64,000 nt of DNA from Pelomonas sp039929605 (GTDB lineage Bacteria; Pseudomonadota; Gammaproteobacteria; Burkholderiales; Burkholderiaceae_C): NCBI RefSeq assembly GCF_039929605.1, contig NZ_JBDSQX010000152.1, positions 14,339 to 78,338 of the forward strand. The letters run 5' to 3'. The notes under the pieces were generated by a model. The model was given only the letters and a program-made list of their open reading frames with translations. It made no database searches and was not told the origin of the DNA. A program made the position numbers and the translations under genes. Below, in pieces: positions 52,870 through 62,306 of the stretch. The stretch's first letter is position 1; the number at the start of each line of letters is the position of its first letter.

Positions 52870-53886
52870 ATGCCACGCCCGCCACTGCGCCGCGCCCTCC
52901 TCCCCACCTTGCTGTTCTGGGCAGCCTGGGGCCTCTTGCACTGGGCCTGGCCGCAAGCACGCTGGCTGGCCCCAGCTGCCCAGCTCTGGCTGGCCTACAG
53001 CGCCGCCTGGTTCACGCTCGGCTGGCGCTGGTGGCCGCTGGCCGTGCCGCTGGCTGCGGCGCTGGGCTCGGCGGCAGGGACGCTGCTGCTGCCCGCGATC
53101 GACCTGGCGCAATGGCAGAGCCCGCTGTCGCAGTGGCGCCCCTGGCTGCCAGGCTTCGCCTTCGCGCTGCTGATGCATCTACCGCTGCGCTGGTGGCGCT
53201 GGCGCGACGAGCAGGCCCTGGCGCTGCGGCTGATGCGTGCCGAGCAGACGGCGGCCATGGCCGAGCTGTCGCGTCAGGTCAGCCTGACCGAACTGAAGGC
53301 GCTGCAGGCCCAGGTCGAGCCGCACTTCCTGTTCAACGCGCTGGCCAGCCTGCAGCAGTTGATCCGCAGTGAGCCGGCCACGGCCGAGCGCTTTCTCGGC
53401 GAGCTGCATGACTATCTGCGCCTGGCCCTGCCCTCGCTGCGCGAGCCCACGAGCACGCTGGCGCGCGAGTTCGAGTTGGCGCGCGCCTACCTCACGGTCA
53501 TGGCCACGCGGCTGGGTGCGCGGCTGCACTTCGGGCTGCAGGCCGAGCCCGGCTGCGAGGGCCACCCGCTGCCGCCGCTGATGCTGCTGACGCTGGTGGA
53601 GAACGCGGTGCGCCATGGCATCGAGCCCAAGCCGCAAGGCGGTCGCATCGAGCTGGATGCGCGGCGCGAGGGCGAACGCTTCGTGCTCGAGGTGCGCGAT
53701 GACGGCGTCGGCCTGCAAGCGGCCGCAGCGTCACCCACGCAGGACCAGGGCCTCGGCCTGGCCAACCTGCGCGACCGACTGGCCGGCCTGTACGGCGGGT
53801 CGGCCCGGCTGATCATCCAGCAGCCCCCCACCGGCGGCCTGAGCGCCCGCATCGAACTGCCCTGGGACGCGACCCGGAACCCATGA
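52870..53886 (+). CDS. LytS-type sensor histidine kinase
   Basis: 338 residues from ATG 52870. Four to five TM helices in the first 110 residues, then a His_kinase (PF06580-type) core with phospho-acceptor His152 in VEPHFLFNALASL, followed by an ATPase with LTLVENAVRHGIEPK and DDGVGLQAA. Partner of the LytTR regulator next to it (ATGA overlap). Stimulus unknown. Confidence 0.92.
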   Translation: MPRPPLRRALLPTLLFWAAWGLLHWAWPQARWLAPAAQLWLAYSAAWFTLGWRWWPLAVPLAAALGSAAGTLLLPAIDLAQWQSPLSQWRPWLPGFAFALLMHLPLRWWRWRDEQALALRLMRAEQTAAMAELSRQVSLTELKALQAQVEPHFLFNALASLQQLIRSEPATAERFLGELHDYLRLALPSLREPTSTLAREFELARAYLTVMATRLGARLHFGLQAEPGCEGHPLPPLMLLTLVENAVRHGIEPKPQGGRIELDARREGERFVLEVRDDGVGLQAAAASPTQDQGLGLANLRDRLAGLYGGSARLIIQQPPTGGLSARIELPWDATRNP

Positions 53887-54644
53887 AAACCCCCACCGCC
53901 CTACTGATCGAAGACGAACCCCTGCCGCGCCAGCGCCTGCGCGAAGGGCTGGCCGAGCTGTGGCCGCAGCTTCAGTTGCTGGCCGAAGCCGAGGACGGCG
54001 AGCGCGGCCTGGCACTGGCGCTGGAGCTGCGGCCCGACATCGTCTTCGTCGACATCCGCCTGCCCGGGCTGGACGGCCTGCAGCTGGCGCGGCGCATCAA
54101 GGGCCTGTGCCACATCGTCTTCGTCACCGCCTACGACGCCCATGCGCTGACCGCCTTCGACCAGGGCGCGGTGGACTACCTGCTCAAGCCGCTGGCCACC
54201 GAACGCCTGCGCGAGACGGTGCAGCGCCTGCAGCAGCGCCTGCAGTTGCCGCCGGCCGAACTGGCGCGCTGGCTGCAGCAGTGGGCGCCGCCCGAGCTGC
54301 CGCCCGCGCCTGTTGCCGCCGCCCCGCTGCGCTGGCTGCAGGCCTCGCAGGGCGACCGCCTGCACCTGGTGATGGTGGCCGACGTGAGCCACTTCCGCAG
54401 CGACAACAAGTACACCTGCGCCGTCACGCCGGAGGGCGAATTCCTGCTGCGCCTGTCCTTGCGCGAGTTGCTCGCCCAACTCGACCCGGACCAGTTCTGG
54501 CAGATCCATCGCGCCGTCGTCATCAACCTGGCCCAGGTGGCACGCGTGGAGCGGAGCCTCACCGGCATGGAGGTATTGCTCAAGGACAACCGCACGCGAC
54601 TACCGGTGAGCCAGAGCTTTCAGCCGCGCTTCAAGCCGATGTGA
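53883..54644 (+). CDS. LytTR-type response regulator
   Basis: 253 residues. Receiver with Asp11-Glu12, phospho-acceptor Asp57 (IVFVDIRLPGLDG), Thr in VTAYDAHA and Lys in YLLKPLATE. LytTR DNA-binding domain at about 150-250 (VADVSHFRSDNKYTCAV, FWQIHRAVVINL). Regulates unknown targets; the upstream paralog pair is a candidate. Confidence 0.93.
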   Translation: MKTPTALLIEDEPLPRQRLREGLAELWPQLQLLAEAEDGERGLALALELRPDIVFVDIRLPGLDGLQLARRIKGLCHIVFVTAYDAHALTAFDQGAVDYLLKPLATERLRETVQRLQQRLQLPPAELARWLQQWAPPELPPAPVAAAPLRWLQASQGDRLHLVMVADVSHFRSDNKYTCAVTPEGEFLLRLSLRELLAQLDPDQFWQIHRAVVINLAQVARVERSLTGMEVLLKDNRTRLPVSQSFQPRFKPM

Positions 54645-54649
54645 AGACC

Positions 54650-55831
54650 TCAGTCGGAGCCATCGCTGCGCAGGCCCCGCGCCGGCCACTGCGCCAGCAG
54701 CAGCAGCGAGGCCATCAGCCACATCGGCGCAGTGAGCGCCGTGGCCGCAGCCAGCAAGCCGAAGCCGGCCGGCATGGCCACCGTGGCGCTGTTGACGGTC
54801 AGCATGCGCAGGCCCAGCGCCTGGCCGTGGCGCTCGGCTGGCGTCACGCGGTGCAGCATGGCCATGATCATGGGCTGCACCGAGCCCAGCGCGACGCCGA
54901 GCAGCGCCGAGCCGCACATCAGCCCGGCCGTGCCGGGCAGCCACGCGTAGGCGATGAAGGTCAGCGTGGCGAGCAGCATGGCCGAGCGCAGTGCCTTGAC
55001 CTCGTCGATGTTGTCGGCAAAGCGGACGATGGTCAGGCGCACCAGCGTTGCGGCCGCCGCAAAGCAGCCCAGCACCAGGCCGATGCTGGCCGCCGACAGC
55101 CCGCGCGAATGGCCGACGACGGGCACGACGAAGCTGTGCGCATCCCAACCGGCCGACAGCACCAAGTTGACGAGGATGAGGCGCCTGAAGGCCGGCAGCC
55201 GGAACAGATGCCAGGCCGCCGGCTCGCGGAAGCTCTTGCTGTAGACCGCCGGCGCATGGCGCGGCACCTTCTGCGCCAGCGCCCAGGCCAGCAGCGGCAA
55301 GCTGGCGGCGAAGCCGAAGGCGGCCCTCATGCTGACGTAGTCGATCAACAGGCCGGCAATGATGGGCGCCAGCGCGTTGGACATGGCCGGCCCGAGCGCC
55401 ATCCAGCTGAAGATGCGCTTGAGCTCGCCCGGCTCCTCGGCCATCAGCCCGGCTTCGCGCTGCAAGGCGACGGCCGCCACCGCGACGGCGCCGCCGCAGA
55501 ACAGACAGCCGATGGCAATCGCCCAGAGCTGCTGCACGCCCAAGGCCAGCAGCGTACCGGCGCTGGCGAGCAGCACGCCGACGCCGACCGGGCGGTGAAA
55601 GCCGTGGCGGTCTGCCAGCCGGCCGGCCCACAGCGACAGCGCGATGGGCGCGACAGCGAACAGGCTGAGCAGCAGGCCGACCGAGGCCTCGCCGTAGCCG
55701 CGGTCAAGCACCCAAAGGCTGGCAGTCACGCGCGTGACCGCCATGCAGGCATGCACGCAGATCATGGTGGCGATCAGCCACACGAAGGCGTGGCGCAGGC
55801 TCCTGCCCTGGCCTGGCGCGGGGTCGGTCAC
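54650..55831 (-). CDS. MFS transporter
   Basis: 393 residues with about 12 hydrophobic helices and the loop 2-3 motif GRLADRHGFHRPVGVG. Probable efflux or small-molecule exporter; substrate unknown. Its start overlaps the rmuC stop (ATGA), and its stop lies 5 bp from the LytTR gene stop, convergent. Confidence 0.9.
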   Translation of the reverse strand: MTDPAPGQGRSLRHAFVWLIATMICVHACMAVTRVTASLWVLDRGYGEASVGLLLSLFAVAPIALSLWAGRLADRHGFHRPVGVGVLLASAGTLLALGVQQLWAIAIGCLFCGGAVAVAAVALQREAGLMAEEPGELKRIFSWMALGPAMSNALAPIIAGLLIDYVSMRAAFGFAASLPLLAWALAQKVPRHAPAVYSKSFREPAAWHLFRLPAFRRLILVNLVLSAGWDAHSFVVPVVGHSRGLSAASIGLVLGCFAAAATLVRLTIVRFADNIDEVKALRSAMLLATLTFIAYAWLPGTAGLMCGSALLGVALGSVQPMIMAMLHRVTPAERHGQALGLRMLTVNSATVAMPAGFGLLAAATALTAPMWLMASLLLLAQWPARGLRSDGSD

Positions 55832-57201
55832 TCGATGTCCTCGCCGAGGCTGGCGAGTTTGTCGAGCTGCAGCAGCTGCTGGGATGCATCGTCCGGCAGC
55901 GCCTCCACGCCCTTGAGCTTGCGCGTCATCGCCCGCGTACGCACCTCGGCCTCGTTCAATGTGTTGCCGGCCTCGTCGAGTTTTTTCTTGACCTTGGTGA
56001 GTACGTCGCCGAACTTGCCGAATTCGGTCTTGACGGCGCCCAGCACCTCCCAGACCTCGGCGCTGCGCTTGCCCAGCGCCAGCGTGCGAAAGCCCATCTG
56101 CAGGCTGGTCAGCGTGGCCAGCAGCGTGGTGGGGCCGCAGAGCATCACCTTGTGCTCGCGCTGCAGGCTTTCCACCAGGCCGGGCCGGCGCAGGGCCTCG
56201 GCGTACAGGCCCTCGGTGGGCACGAAGAGGATGGCGAAATCGGTCGTGTGCGGCGGGCCGATGTATTTCTCGCGAATCGTCTTGGCTTCCAGCCGCAGGC
56301 GGCCCTCGATGGCCTTGCCTGCCGCCTCGGCAGCGGGCGCATCGGCGCGCTCGTGCGCGTCCAGCAGGCGCTCGTAATCCTCACGAGGGAACTTGGCGTC
56401 GATCGGCAGCCACAGCGGCTGGCCATCGTCGCGCTGGCCCGGCAGCTTGATGGCGAACTCGACCCGTGCGGAAGAGCCCGGCAGCGTCGCGACATTGGAT
56501 GCGTACTGCTCGGGCGTGAAGACCTGCTCCAACAGGCCGGCCAGCTGCACCTCGCCGAACACGCCGCGCGTCTTCACATTGGTCAGCACGCGGTTCAGCG
56601 AGCCGACATCGCGCGCCAGCGACTGCATTTCGCCCAGGCCCTTGTGCACTTGCTCCAAGCGCTCGGCGACCTGCTTGAAACTCTCGCCCAGGCGCTGTTC
56701 GAGCGTGGCGTGCAGCTTCTCGTCGACGGTGGCGCGCATCTGCTCCAGCTTCTTCTCGTTGTCCTGCTGGATGGCGGTGAGGCGCTGCTCCACCGTGTGG
56801 CGCAGCTCGGCCAGGCGCAAGTCATTGCTCTTGGACAGGGCCTGCAGCTGTTCGCGCATCGCGTCGCCCAGGCGCTGCATGGACTCGGCCTGAGCCTGCA
56901 TGCCACGCAGCGCGGCGGCGTCCTGCGCCTCGCGCGCGGCCAGCGCCTGCTGCGCAAGCGACTGGTTGCTGCCCTGCAGGGCTTGCGTCAGCACCTGCTG
57001 GAACTGCGCCAGGCCCTGCACCAGTTCCTGGCGGGTTCCACTGGCACTGCGGCCCAGCTCGTCACGCAGCTCGCGCTCCAGGCGCTCCGTGCCTCGCAAC
57101 AGCAACTCGGGCGAGATGGATTTCTGGCGCAGCCAGATCAGCACCAACAACACCAAAACAAGGGTCAACAGACCCAGCAGCAACACATCGATCAGGCTCA
57201 T
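55828..57201 (-). CDS. rmuC: RmuC family DNA recombination protein
   Basis: 457 residues. N-terminal TM (about 5-24), a long coiled coil (about 40-200, Gln/Leu/Arg-rich), then the RmuC nuclease-like domain (GVFGEVQLAGLLEQVFTPEQ, PIDAKFPREDYERLLDA, ILFVPTEGLYAEALRRPGL). RmuC limits inversions between short repeats. Overlaps the MFS gene start. Confidence 0.95.
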   Translation of the reverse strand: MSLIDVLLLGLLTLVLVLLVLIWLRQKSISPELLLRGTERLERELRDELGRSASGTRQELVQGLAQFQQVLTQALQGSNQSLAQQALAAREAQDAAALRGMQAQAESMQRLGDAMREQLQALSKSNDLRLAELRHTVEQRLTAIQQDNEKKLEQMRATVDEKLHATLEQRLGESFKQVAERLEQVHKGLGEMQSLARDVGSLNRVLTNVKTRGVFGEVQLAGLLEQVFTPEQYASNVATLPGSSARVEFAIKLPGQRDDGQPLWLPIDAKFPREDYERLLDAHERADAPAAEAAGKAIEGRLRLEAKTIREKYIGPPHTTDFAILFVPTEGLYAEALRRPGLVESLQREHKVMLCGPTTLLATLTSLQMGFRTLALGKRSAEVWEVLGAVKTEFGKFGDVLTKVKKKLDEAGNTLNEAEVRTRAMTRKLKGVEALPDDASQQLLQLDKLASLGEDIE

Positions 57202-57228
57202 GGCGGCATTGTCTGCGCCAGCGTTCGC

Positions 57229-58023
57229 TCAGGGCGCAAGCAACCCCTTGACGGCGCGCGGCAGTTCGGCCTCGATCAAGGCCTCCAGCGCCTTCACGCG
57301 CTGCTCGGCAGTCGTCGCGGCCCAGGGGTTGGCGGCGGCCTCGCGCGCCACCGGCAGCCGGGCGGCCACGGCGAGGGACTGCTCGCGCTTGAGCCGCATG
57401 TCCGCGAGGTCGATCAGCGCGACGCGGAGGGACACATAGGGCACGAACACCGGCAGGTCCGGCTGGCCGTCGAAGCCGATGTTGGCGCTCAGGCGCTGGT
57501 CGAGCACGAAGCCCGGGCCTTCGAGCATGGCGAGGATGCGTGCCGGCAAGGCTGCAGCGAGCCCGGGCTCCTGGCGGCTGCGCGTCACCAGCAACAGTTG
57601 CGCCGCGCCGCTCTGGCGCAACGCTGCGACGAGGTTGCCGGGCAGCGTGAGCTTGCCATCGACGAACAGGTTGGCCGGGTCGCCGAACAGGCTGCGCGTG
57701 GACGAGGTGTAGAGCTTGGTTTCGAGCTTGTCGCTGCGGGCCTTGACGGCGTCGTTGATCGCCTGCAGCGCGGCAGCGTCCAGCTTGCCGGCGGGCGTGG
57801 CCGTCCATTCGCCGCTCTGCACGGTGTCGCCACGCGCCGCGGTCAGGCTGATGAGCTGCACGCTGTCGCCCAGCAGGGACAGGGCGGCGTACTTGTTGGG
57901 GTCGCGCGGCGTCTTGTCCTCCACTTCGGCCGCCGGTGCAGGTGCAGTCGGGGGCTTGAGCCGGGATTGACCGATGGCCAGCGCGGGCACAAGCAGGACA
58001 AGGGCGAGGAGAAAGGGTTTCAT
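57229..58023 (-). CDS. Exported hypothetical protein
   Basis: 264 residues from ATG 58023. Signal peptide about 1-18 (LAIGQ). Mature part contains SLLGDSVQLISLTAARGDTV and a long helical tail. No family recognised beyond a general uncharacterised proteobacterial protein. 27 bp upstream of rmuC in the same direction. Confidence 0.7.
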   Translation of the reverse strand: MKPFLLALVLLVPALAIGQSRLKPPTAPAPAAEVEDKTPRDPNKYAALSLLGDSVQLISLTAARGDTVQSGEWTATPAGKLDAAALQAINDAVKARSDKLETKLYTSSTRSLFGDPANLFVDGKLTLPGNLVAALRQSGAAQLLLVTRSRQEPGLAAALPARILAMLEGPGFVLDQRLSANIGFDGQPDLPVFVPYVSLRVALIDLADMRLKREQSLAVAARLPVAREAAANPWAATTAEQRVKALEALIEAELPRAVKGLLAP

Positions 58024-58105
58024 CAAGGTTCCATTCAGTATTCGGCACCGCGACGCAAGAATTTGCGGGCCAAGCGCCGGGCCGCTCCCAAGCCGGCCCG
58101 CACTG

Positions 58106-58184
58106 GCGATGTGCTTGCCGGTCGACCCGGCAAGCATCGCCGTCCCCTCGGGGGACCGGCCAAGGTAGGCCTCGGACGAGGGGC
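58106..58184. repeat. Triple-hairpin repeat element next to a stop codon
   Basis: Hairpin 1 pairs 58113-58121 with 58127-58135 (extended by 58106-58110 with 58136-58140), hairpin 2 pairs 58142-58147 with 58151-58156, hairpin 3 pairs 58158-58161 with 58168-58171. The end touches the stop codon of the hydroxyacid dehydrogenase. Same layout as 47222-47300. Confidence 0.65.
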
Positions 58185-59168
58185 TCACAACACCTCAGGA
58201 TTCAGCGGCGTGGGCGGCGGGGCGCCGGTCAGCGCGGCGACGAGATTGTCGGCGGCCAGCCGAGCCATCGCGAGGCGGGTGGGCATGGTGGCGCTGCCGA
58301 TGTGCGGCGTGAGGACGATGTTGGGCAGGCTCAGCAGCGCCGGGTTCACACGCGGCTCGCCCTCGAAGACGTCCAGGCCGGCCGCAGCGATGCGATGCTC
58401 GCGCAGCGCGGCGGCCAGCGCGTCTTCATCGACGAGGCCGCCGCGCGCGATGTTGACGAGCGTGGCCGTCGGCTTCATCAAGGCCAGCTCGGCGGTGGCG
58501 ATGCAGTGGTGGGACTCGGCCGAATACGGCAGCACGAGGATGAGGTGGTCGGCCTGGCGCAGCAGCTCGTCTTTACTGAGGTAGCGCGCGCCGAGTTCGG
58601 CCTCGGTGTCGGCGGGCAGGCGCGAACGGTTGTGATACGCCACGTTCATGCCGAAGCCGAAGCGCCCGCGCCGCGCGATGGCCTGGCCGATGCGGCCCAT
58701 GCCGAGGATGCCCAGCGTCGTGCCGTGCACGTCGGCGCCGGCCAGGAAGTCCCAGGCCCAGCTCTTCCACAGGCCATCGCGCAGCAGGCGTTCGCCCTCG
58801 CCCATGCGCCGGGCCGTGGCCATCAGCAGCGCAAAGCCGAGGTCGGCCGTGGTCTCCGTCAGCACGTCGGGCGTGTTGGTGACGAGCACGCGGCGCGCGG
58901 TGCAGGCGGCCAGGTCGATGTGGTTGTAGCCGACGCTCATCGTGCAGACGGCGCGCAGCTCCGGGCAGGCGGCCAGCAGCTCGGCGGTGATGCGCTCGGT
59001 GCCGGTGATGTAGGCGCCGACCTTGCCTTGCAGCCGCGCACGCAGTTCGTCGGCACTGAGCGGCGCCTCGCCGTCATGGAAGTCCACATCGAAGTGGGCC
59101 GAGAGCTTTTCGACGACATCGGCCGGCGCGCGGCGGGCAATGAGAACCTTCAGCTTCAACGCATCCAT
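58185..59168 (-). CDS. D-2-hydroxyacid dehydrogenase (glyoxylate/hydroxypyruvate reductase-like)
   Basis: 327 residues from ATG 59168. NAD(P)-binding GILGMGRIGQAIARR, catalytic Arg in NIARGGLVDE, Glu in DVFEGEPRVN and His in LTPHIGSAT. TTADLGFALLMATARR is typical of GhrB/glycerate dehydrogenases, which reduce glyoxylate or hydroxypyruvate. The start lies 13 bp inside the antiporter gene, so the two are cotranscribed. Confidence 0.92.
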   Translation of the reverse strand: MDALKLKVLIARRAPADVVEKLSAHFDVDFHDGEAPLSADELRARLQGKVGAYITGTERITAELLAACPELRAVCTMSVGYNHIDLAACTARRVLVTNTPDVLTETTADLGFALLMATARRMGEGERLLRDGLWKSWAWDFLAGADVHGTTLGILGMGRIGQAIARRGRFGFGMNVAYHNRSRLPADTEAELGARYLSKDELLRQADHLILVLPYSAESHHCIATAELALMKPTATLVNIARGGLVDEDALAAALREHRIAAAGLDVFEGEPRVNPALLSLPNIVLTPHIGSATMPTRLAMARLAADNLVAALTGAPPPTPLNPEVL

Positions 59169-60499
59169 ATCCAACCCGTCACGAAGAACAGCGGCAGCAG
59201 CACCGAGCAGGACCACAGCAGATAGCCGCCGAAGCTGGGCATCTTCACGCCGCGTTCCTCGGCAATCGCCTTGACCATGAAGTTGGGCGCGTTGCCGATG
59301 TAGGTCAGCGCGCCCATGAAGACGGCGCCGCCGGAGATGGCCGCCAGCACCGGCGCGCCTTCGGTCATCAGCCGCGCCGCGTCGCCGCCGGCGAGGTTGA
59401 AGAAGGCGAGGTAGGTGGGTGCGTTGTCCAGCACCGAGGACAGGCCGCCGGTCAGCCAGAAGTAGGCGGCCGGCGACGGTTGGCCGTCGCTGCCCGTCAG
59501 CATCGCCGCGAGCGGTGCGAACACGCCGGCCGGGCCGGCCTTGAGCATGGCGATGACGGGCACCATGGTCAGGAAGATGGCGATGAAGAGCTTGGCCACT
59601 TCCTGCATCGGCGCCCAGGAGAACTGGTTCTTCTCGCGCACGCCGGCGGGTGTCAGCCACAGCGAGGCGAACGTCACGGCGACGAGGCCGGCGTCACGCA
59701 CCAGCGCCTGCAGCGGCAGCGGCGTGCCCCACAGGTCGAAGACGATGCCGGGCTTCCAGGTGCCGCTCATCAGCACCAGGGCTATGGCCACCGCCAGCGG
59801 CAGCAGATTGATGGCGCCTTCCAGGCCGAGCTGGGGCGAATCGGGCGTGGGGTCGTCGCGCGTGACACCTTCCTTGCGGTAGAGCCAGGTGTCGATGGCC
59901 CAGAACATGGCCAGCAGCGAGGTCTGCAGGAACAGCGTCTCGGGCCACAGGTGGCCCACGGTCCAGAGGAAGCTGACGCCCTGCAGAAAGCCGAGGAAGA
60001 GCGGCGGGTCACCCAGCGGGGTGAGCGACCCGCCGACGTTGCTGACGATGAAGATGAAGAAGACGACGACGTGGGCGTTGTGAACGCGGTTGTCGTTGGC
60101 GCGCACCAGCGGGCGGATTAGCAGCATCGATGCGCCCGTCGTGCCCATGAAGCTTGCGAGCACGGCGCCGAGCAGCATCAGGCCCGAGTTCAGCGCCGGG
60201 CTGCCATGAAGATTGCCGCGGATGAAGATGCCGCCCGCCGTGGTGTAGAGCGCGGCGAGCAGGATGGTGAAGGGCAGGTATTCCTCCACCAGCGTGTGCA
60301 CCAGCACATGACCCGTTGCCCCCGCTCCGAAGGCCAGCGCGAACGGGATCAGCAAGGCCGCCGTCCAGCCTGCGGCGATCTTGCCGAAGTGGTGGTGCCA
60401 GAAGGCCGGCGCCGCCAGCGGCATGACGGCGATGGAGACCAGCATGCCCGCAAACGGCGCGGCCCAGGCCAGGCCCAGCTCGGCTCCAGAGAAGGCCAT
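59156..60499 (-). CDS. Sodium:proton antiporter-like (ion transporter superfamily)
   Basis: 447 residues with about 11-12 TM helices. FMGTTGASMLLIRPLVRAN, VSNVGGSLTPLGDPPLFLGF and LDNAPTYLAFFNLAG match the NhaD/ArsB/CitM ion-transporter superfamily, with two symmetric half-sites around GGSLTPLGDPP and SSVLDNAPTY. The transported ion cannot be proven. It shares one base with the nitroreductase stop codon. Confidence 0.85.
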   Translation of the reverse strand: MAFSGAELGLAWAAPFAGMLVSIAVMPLAAPAFWHHHFGKIAAGWTAALLIPFALAFGAGATGHVLVHTLVEEYLPFTILLAALYTTAGGIFIRGNLHGSPALNSGLMLLGAVLASFMGTTGASMLLIRPLVRANDNRVHNAHVVVFFIFIVSNVGGSLTPLGDPPLFLGFLQGVSFLWTVGHLWPETLFLQTSLLAMFWAIDTWLYRKEGVTRDDPTPDSPQLGLEGAINLLPLAVAIALVLMSGTWKPGIVFDLWGTPLPLQALVRDAGLVAVTFASLWLTPAGVREKNQFSWAPMQEVAKLFIAIFLTMVPVIAMLKAGPAGVFAPLAAMLTGSDGQPSPAAYFWLTGGLSSVLDNAPTYLAFFNLAGGDAARLMTEGAPVLAAISGGAVFMGALTYIGNAPNFMVKAIAEERGVKMPSFGGYLLWSCSVLLPLFFVTGWIWMR

Positions 60500-61224
60500 C
60501 AGATCTCCCGGAAGCGCGTGAACTCGGCCACAGGCGCACGTTCAGTGACAAGGCTGTTCTCGACGGCGGCCGGGTCGGCAAAGCCGAGCGACATGCCGCA
60601 CACGAGCATCTGCTCGGGCGCCAGCTGCAACTCCTCGCCGATCAGGCGATGGAACTGCGTGAACGCCGCCTGCGGGCAGGTGTGCAGGCCGCGCGCGCGG
60701 GCGGCCACCATGACGTTCTGCAGGAACATGCCGTAGTCCAGCCACGAGCCCCGTTCCATGACACGGTCGATGGTGAAGAACAGGCCCACCGGCGCGTCGA
60801 AGAAGACGAAGTTGCGGCCATGCTGGTGCTGCATGCCCGCCTTGTCGGTCTTGGCGATGCCGAGCAGGCCGTAGAGATCCCAACCCACCTTGCGGCGGCG
60901 GTCGATATAAGGGCTGCGCCACTCGTTGGGGTAGTAGTCGTACTCCTGCTTGTGGGCCGCGTTCTGCTCGGCGTCGAGGTAGGCAGCCTGGATGCGGCCG
61001 GCCACGCGCTTGAGCGCAGCGCCGGTCAGCACATGCACCTGCCAGGGCTGAGTGTTAGTGCCCGAGGGCGCCCAGGACGCGACTTCGAGGATGTCCTCGA
61101 CCGTCTGGCGCGGCACCGGCGCCGGCAGGAAGGCGCGCAGCGAGTGCCGGGTCTTGATGGCGGCGTCGACGGCGGCGGTCTGCTCGGGCGTGGGCGTGGC
61201 GAATCGGGAATCAGGGCGACTCAT
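60499..61224 (-). CDS. Nitroreductase family flavoprotein
   Basis: 241 residues from ATG 61224. FMN-binding Arg in RHSLRAFLPAPV, SWAPSGTNTQPWQVHVL and a C-terminal CGMSLGFADP are family hallmarks. Reduces nitroaromatics or quinones with NAD(P)H. The start overlaps the thioesterase stop (ATGA). Confidence 0.92.
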   Translation of the reverse strand: MSRPDSRFATPTPEQTAAVDAAIKTRHSLRAFLPAPVPRQTVEDILEVASWAPSGTNTQPWQVHVLTGAALKRVAGRIQAAYLDAEQNAAHKQEYDYYPNEWRSPYIDRRRKVGWDLYGLLGIAKTDKAGMQHQHGRNFVFFDAPVGLFFTIDRVMERGSWLDYGMFLQNVMVAARARGLHTCPQAAFTQFHRLIGEELQLAPEQMLVCGMSLGFADPAAVENSLVTERAPVAEFTRFREI

Positions 61225-61658
61225 GGGGTCAGGGCCTTCAGGGCGGAGAGATAGGCAAGCGGCAACTCGGCCACCGGGCGACGGCTGTCGCGGTCGACGT
61301 AGACATGCACGAAATGACCGCGCGCTGCGCAAAGGTCGCTGCCTTCGGCGAACAGGCCGATCTCGTAGCGCACGCTGGAGCGGCCTTGGTGGGCCACGCG
61401 CACGCCCGCATCGACACCTTGCGGGAAGGCCAGCGACTCGAAGAAGTTGCAGTGGGTCTCAACGACGAGGCCGATGACGGCGCCGCCATGGATGTCCAGC
61501 GCGCCGGCCTCGATGAGCAGGCGGTTCACCGCCGTATCAAAGAGGCTGTAGTAGACGACGTTGTTCAGGTGGCCGTAGGCATCGTTGTCCATCCACCGTG
61601 TCGTCAGCGACACGAAGCGGGGATAAGCGTTGCGGGCGTCGGGCTGCGGTCGCATCAT
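61221..61658 (-). CDS. Acyl-CoA thioesterase, 4HBT hot-dog family
   Basis: 145 residues from ATG 61658; ATG 61667 or 61655 are also possible. TTRWMDNDAYGHLNNVVYYS carries the catalytic Asp of 4-hydroxybenzoyl-CoA-type thioesterases, followed by CNFFESLAFPQ. Substrate unknown. First gene of a tightly packed minus-strand operon. Confidence 0.9.
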   Translation of the reverse strand: MMRPQPDARNAYPRFVSLTTRWMDNDAYGHLNNVVYYSLFDTAVNRLLIEAGALDIHGGAVIGLVVETHCNFFESLAFPQGVDAGVRVAHQGRSSVRYEIGLFAEGSDLCAARGHFVHVYVDRDSRRPVAELPLAYLSALKALTP

Positions 61659-61844
61659 GCGAGGCATTCTTCCATGCGACCGGCGCAACACGGTTTGCAA
61701 AGGCTTGCGGCATATGCACTTGCCTGGCGAGAATTTCCGGAGCGGCGCTGCTGCGGAGCCTTTCGGCTTGGTCTCGGCCGCAAAGTGAAGGTTTGGGTAA
61801 TAACTGATCTACAACGGCCACAACGGCTCGAAAGGAACACTCGC

Positions 61845-62303
61845 ATGAATCGAACGCTTGCAGGTCTTGCCCTCGCGTGCGCTGCGCTCGTCGGCGCGCA
61901 GCCCGCCCTCGCACAGAACGCCACCAAGGACGACGCCGTGGCCATCGTCAAAAAGGCCGTGGCCTACATCAAGGCCAATGGCAAAGACAAGTCCTACGCC
62001 GAGATCACCGCCAAGAGCCCGCAGTTCGTCAAGCAGGACCTCTACGTCGTCGTCTACGGCCTGGACGGCAAGTGCCTGGCCCACGGCGCCAACGAAAAGC
62101 AGGTCGGGCGCGACCTGATCGAGCTCAAGGACATCGACGGCAAGCCTTTCATCAAGGAGCGCACCGAGCTGGGCCGCTCCAAGCCCAACGGCTTCTGGCA
62201 GGACTACAAGTTCACGAACCCGGCCAGCAAGAAGATCGAGCCCAAGCAGATGTATTGCGAGCGCCTGGACGAAACCATCGTCTGCGGTGGCATCTACAAG
62301 TAA
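61845..62303 (+). CDS. Secreted single-Cache-like protein
   Basis: 152 residues from ATG 61845 with AAAGGAA upstream. Signal peptide about 1-23. Mature part follows a single Cache pattern: DDAVAIVKKAVAYIKANG, then DLYVVVYGLDGKCLAHGANEKQVGRDLIELKDIDG and GFWQDYKFTNP. Cache domains normally sit inside chemoreceptors; here it is free and encoded 3 bp before an MCP gene, so it may bind a ligand and present it to that receptor. Two cysteines (YCERL, IVCGG) lie near the end. Confidence 0.82.
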   Translation: MNRTLAGLALACAALVGAQPALAQNATKDDAVAIVKKAVAYIKANGKDKSYAEITAKSPQFVKQDLYVVVYGLDGKCLAHGANEKQVGRDLIELKDIDGKPFIKERTELGRSKPNGFWQDYKFTNPASKKIEPKQMYCERLDETIVCGGIYK

Positions 62304-62306
62304 GCG

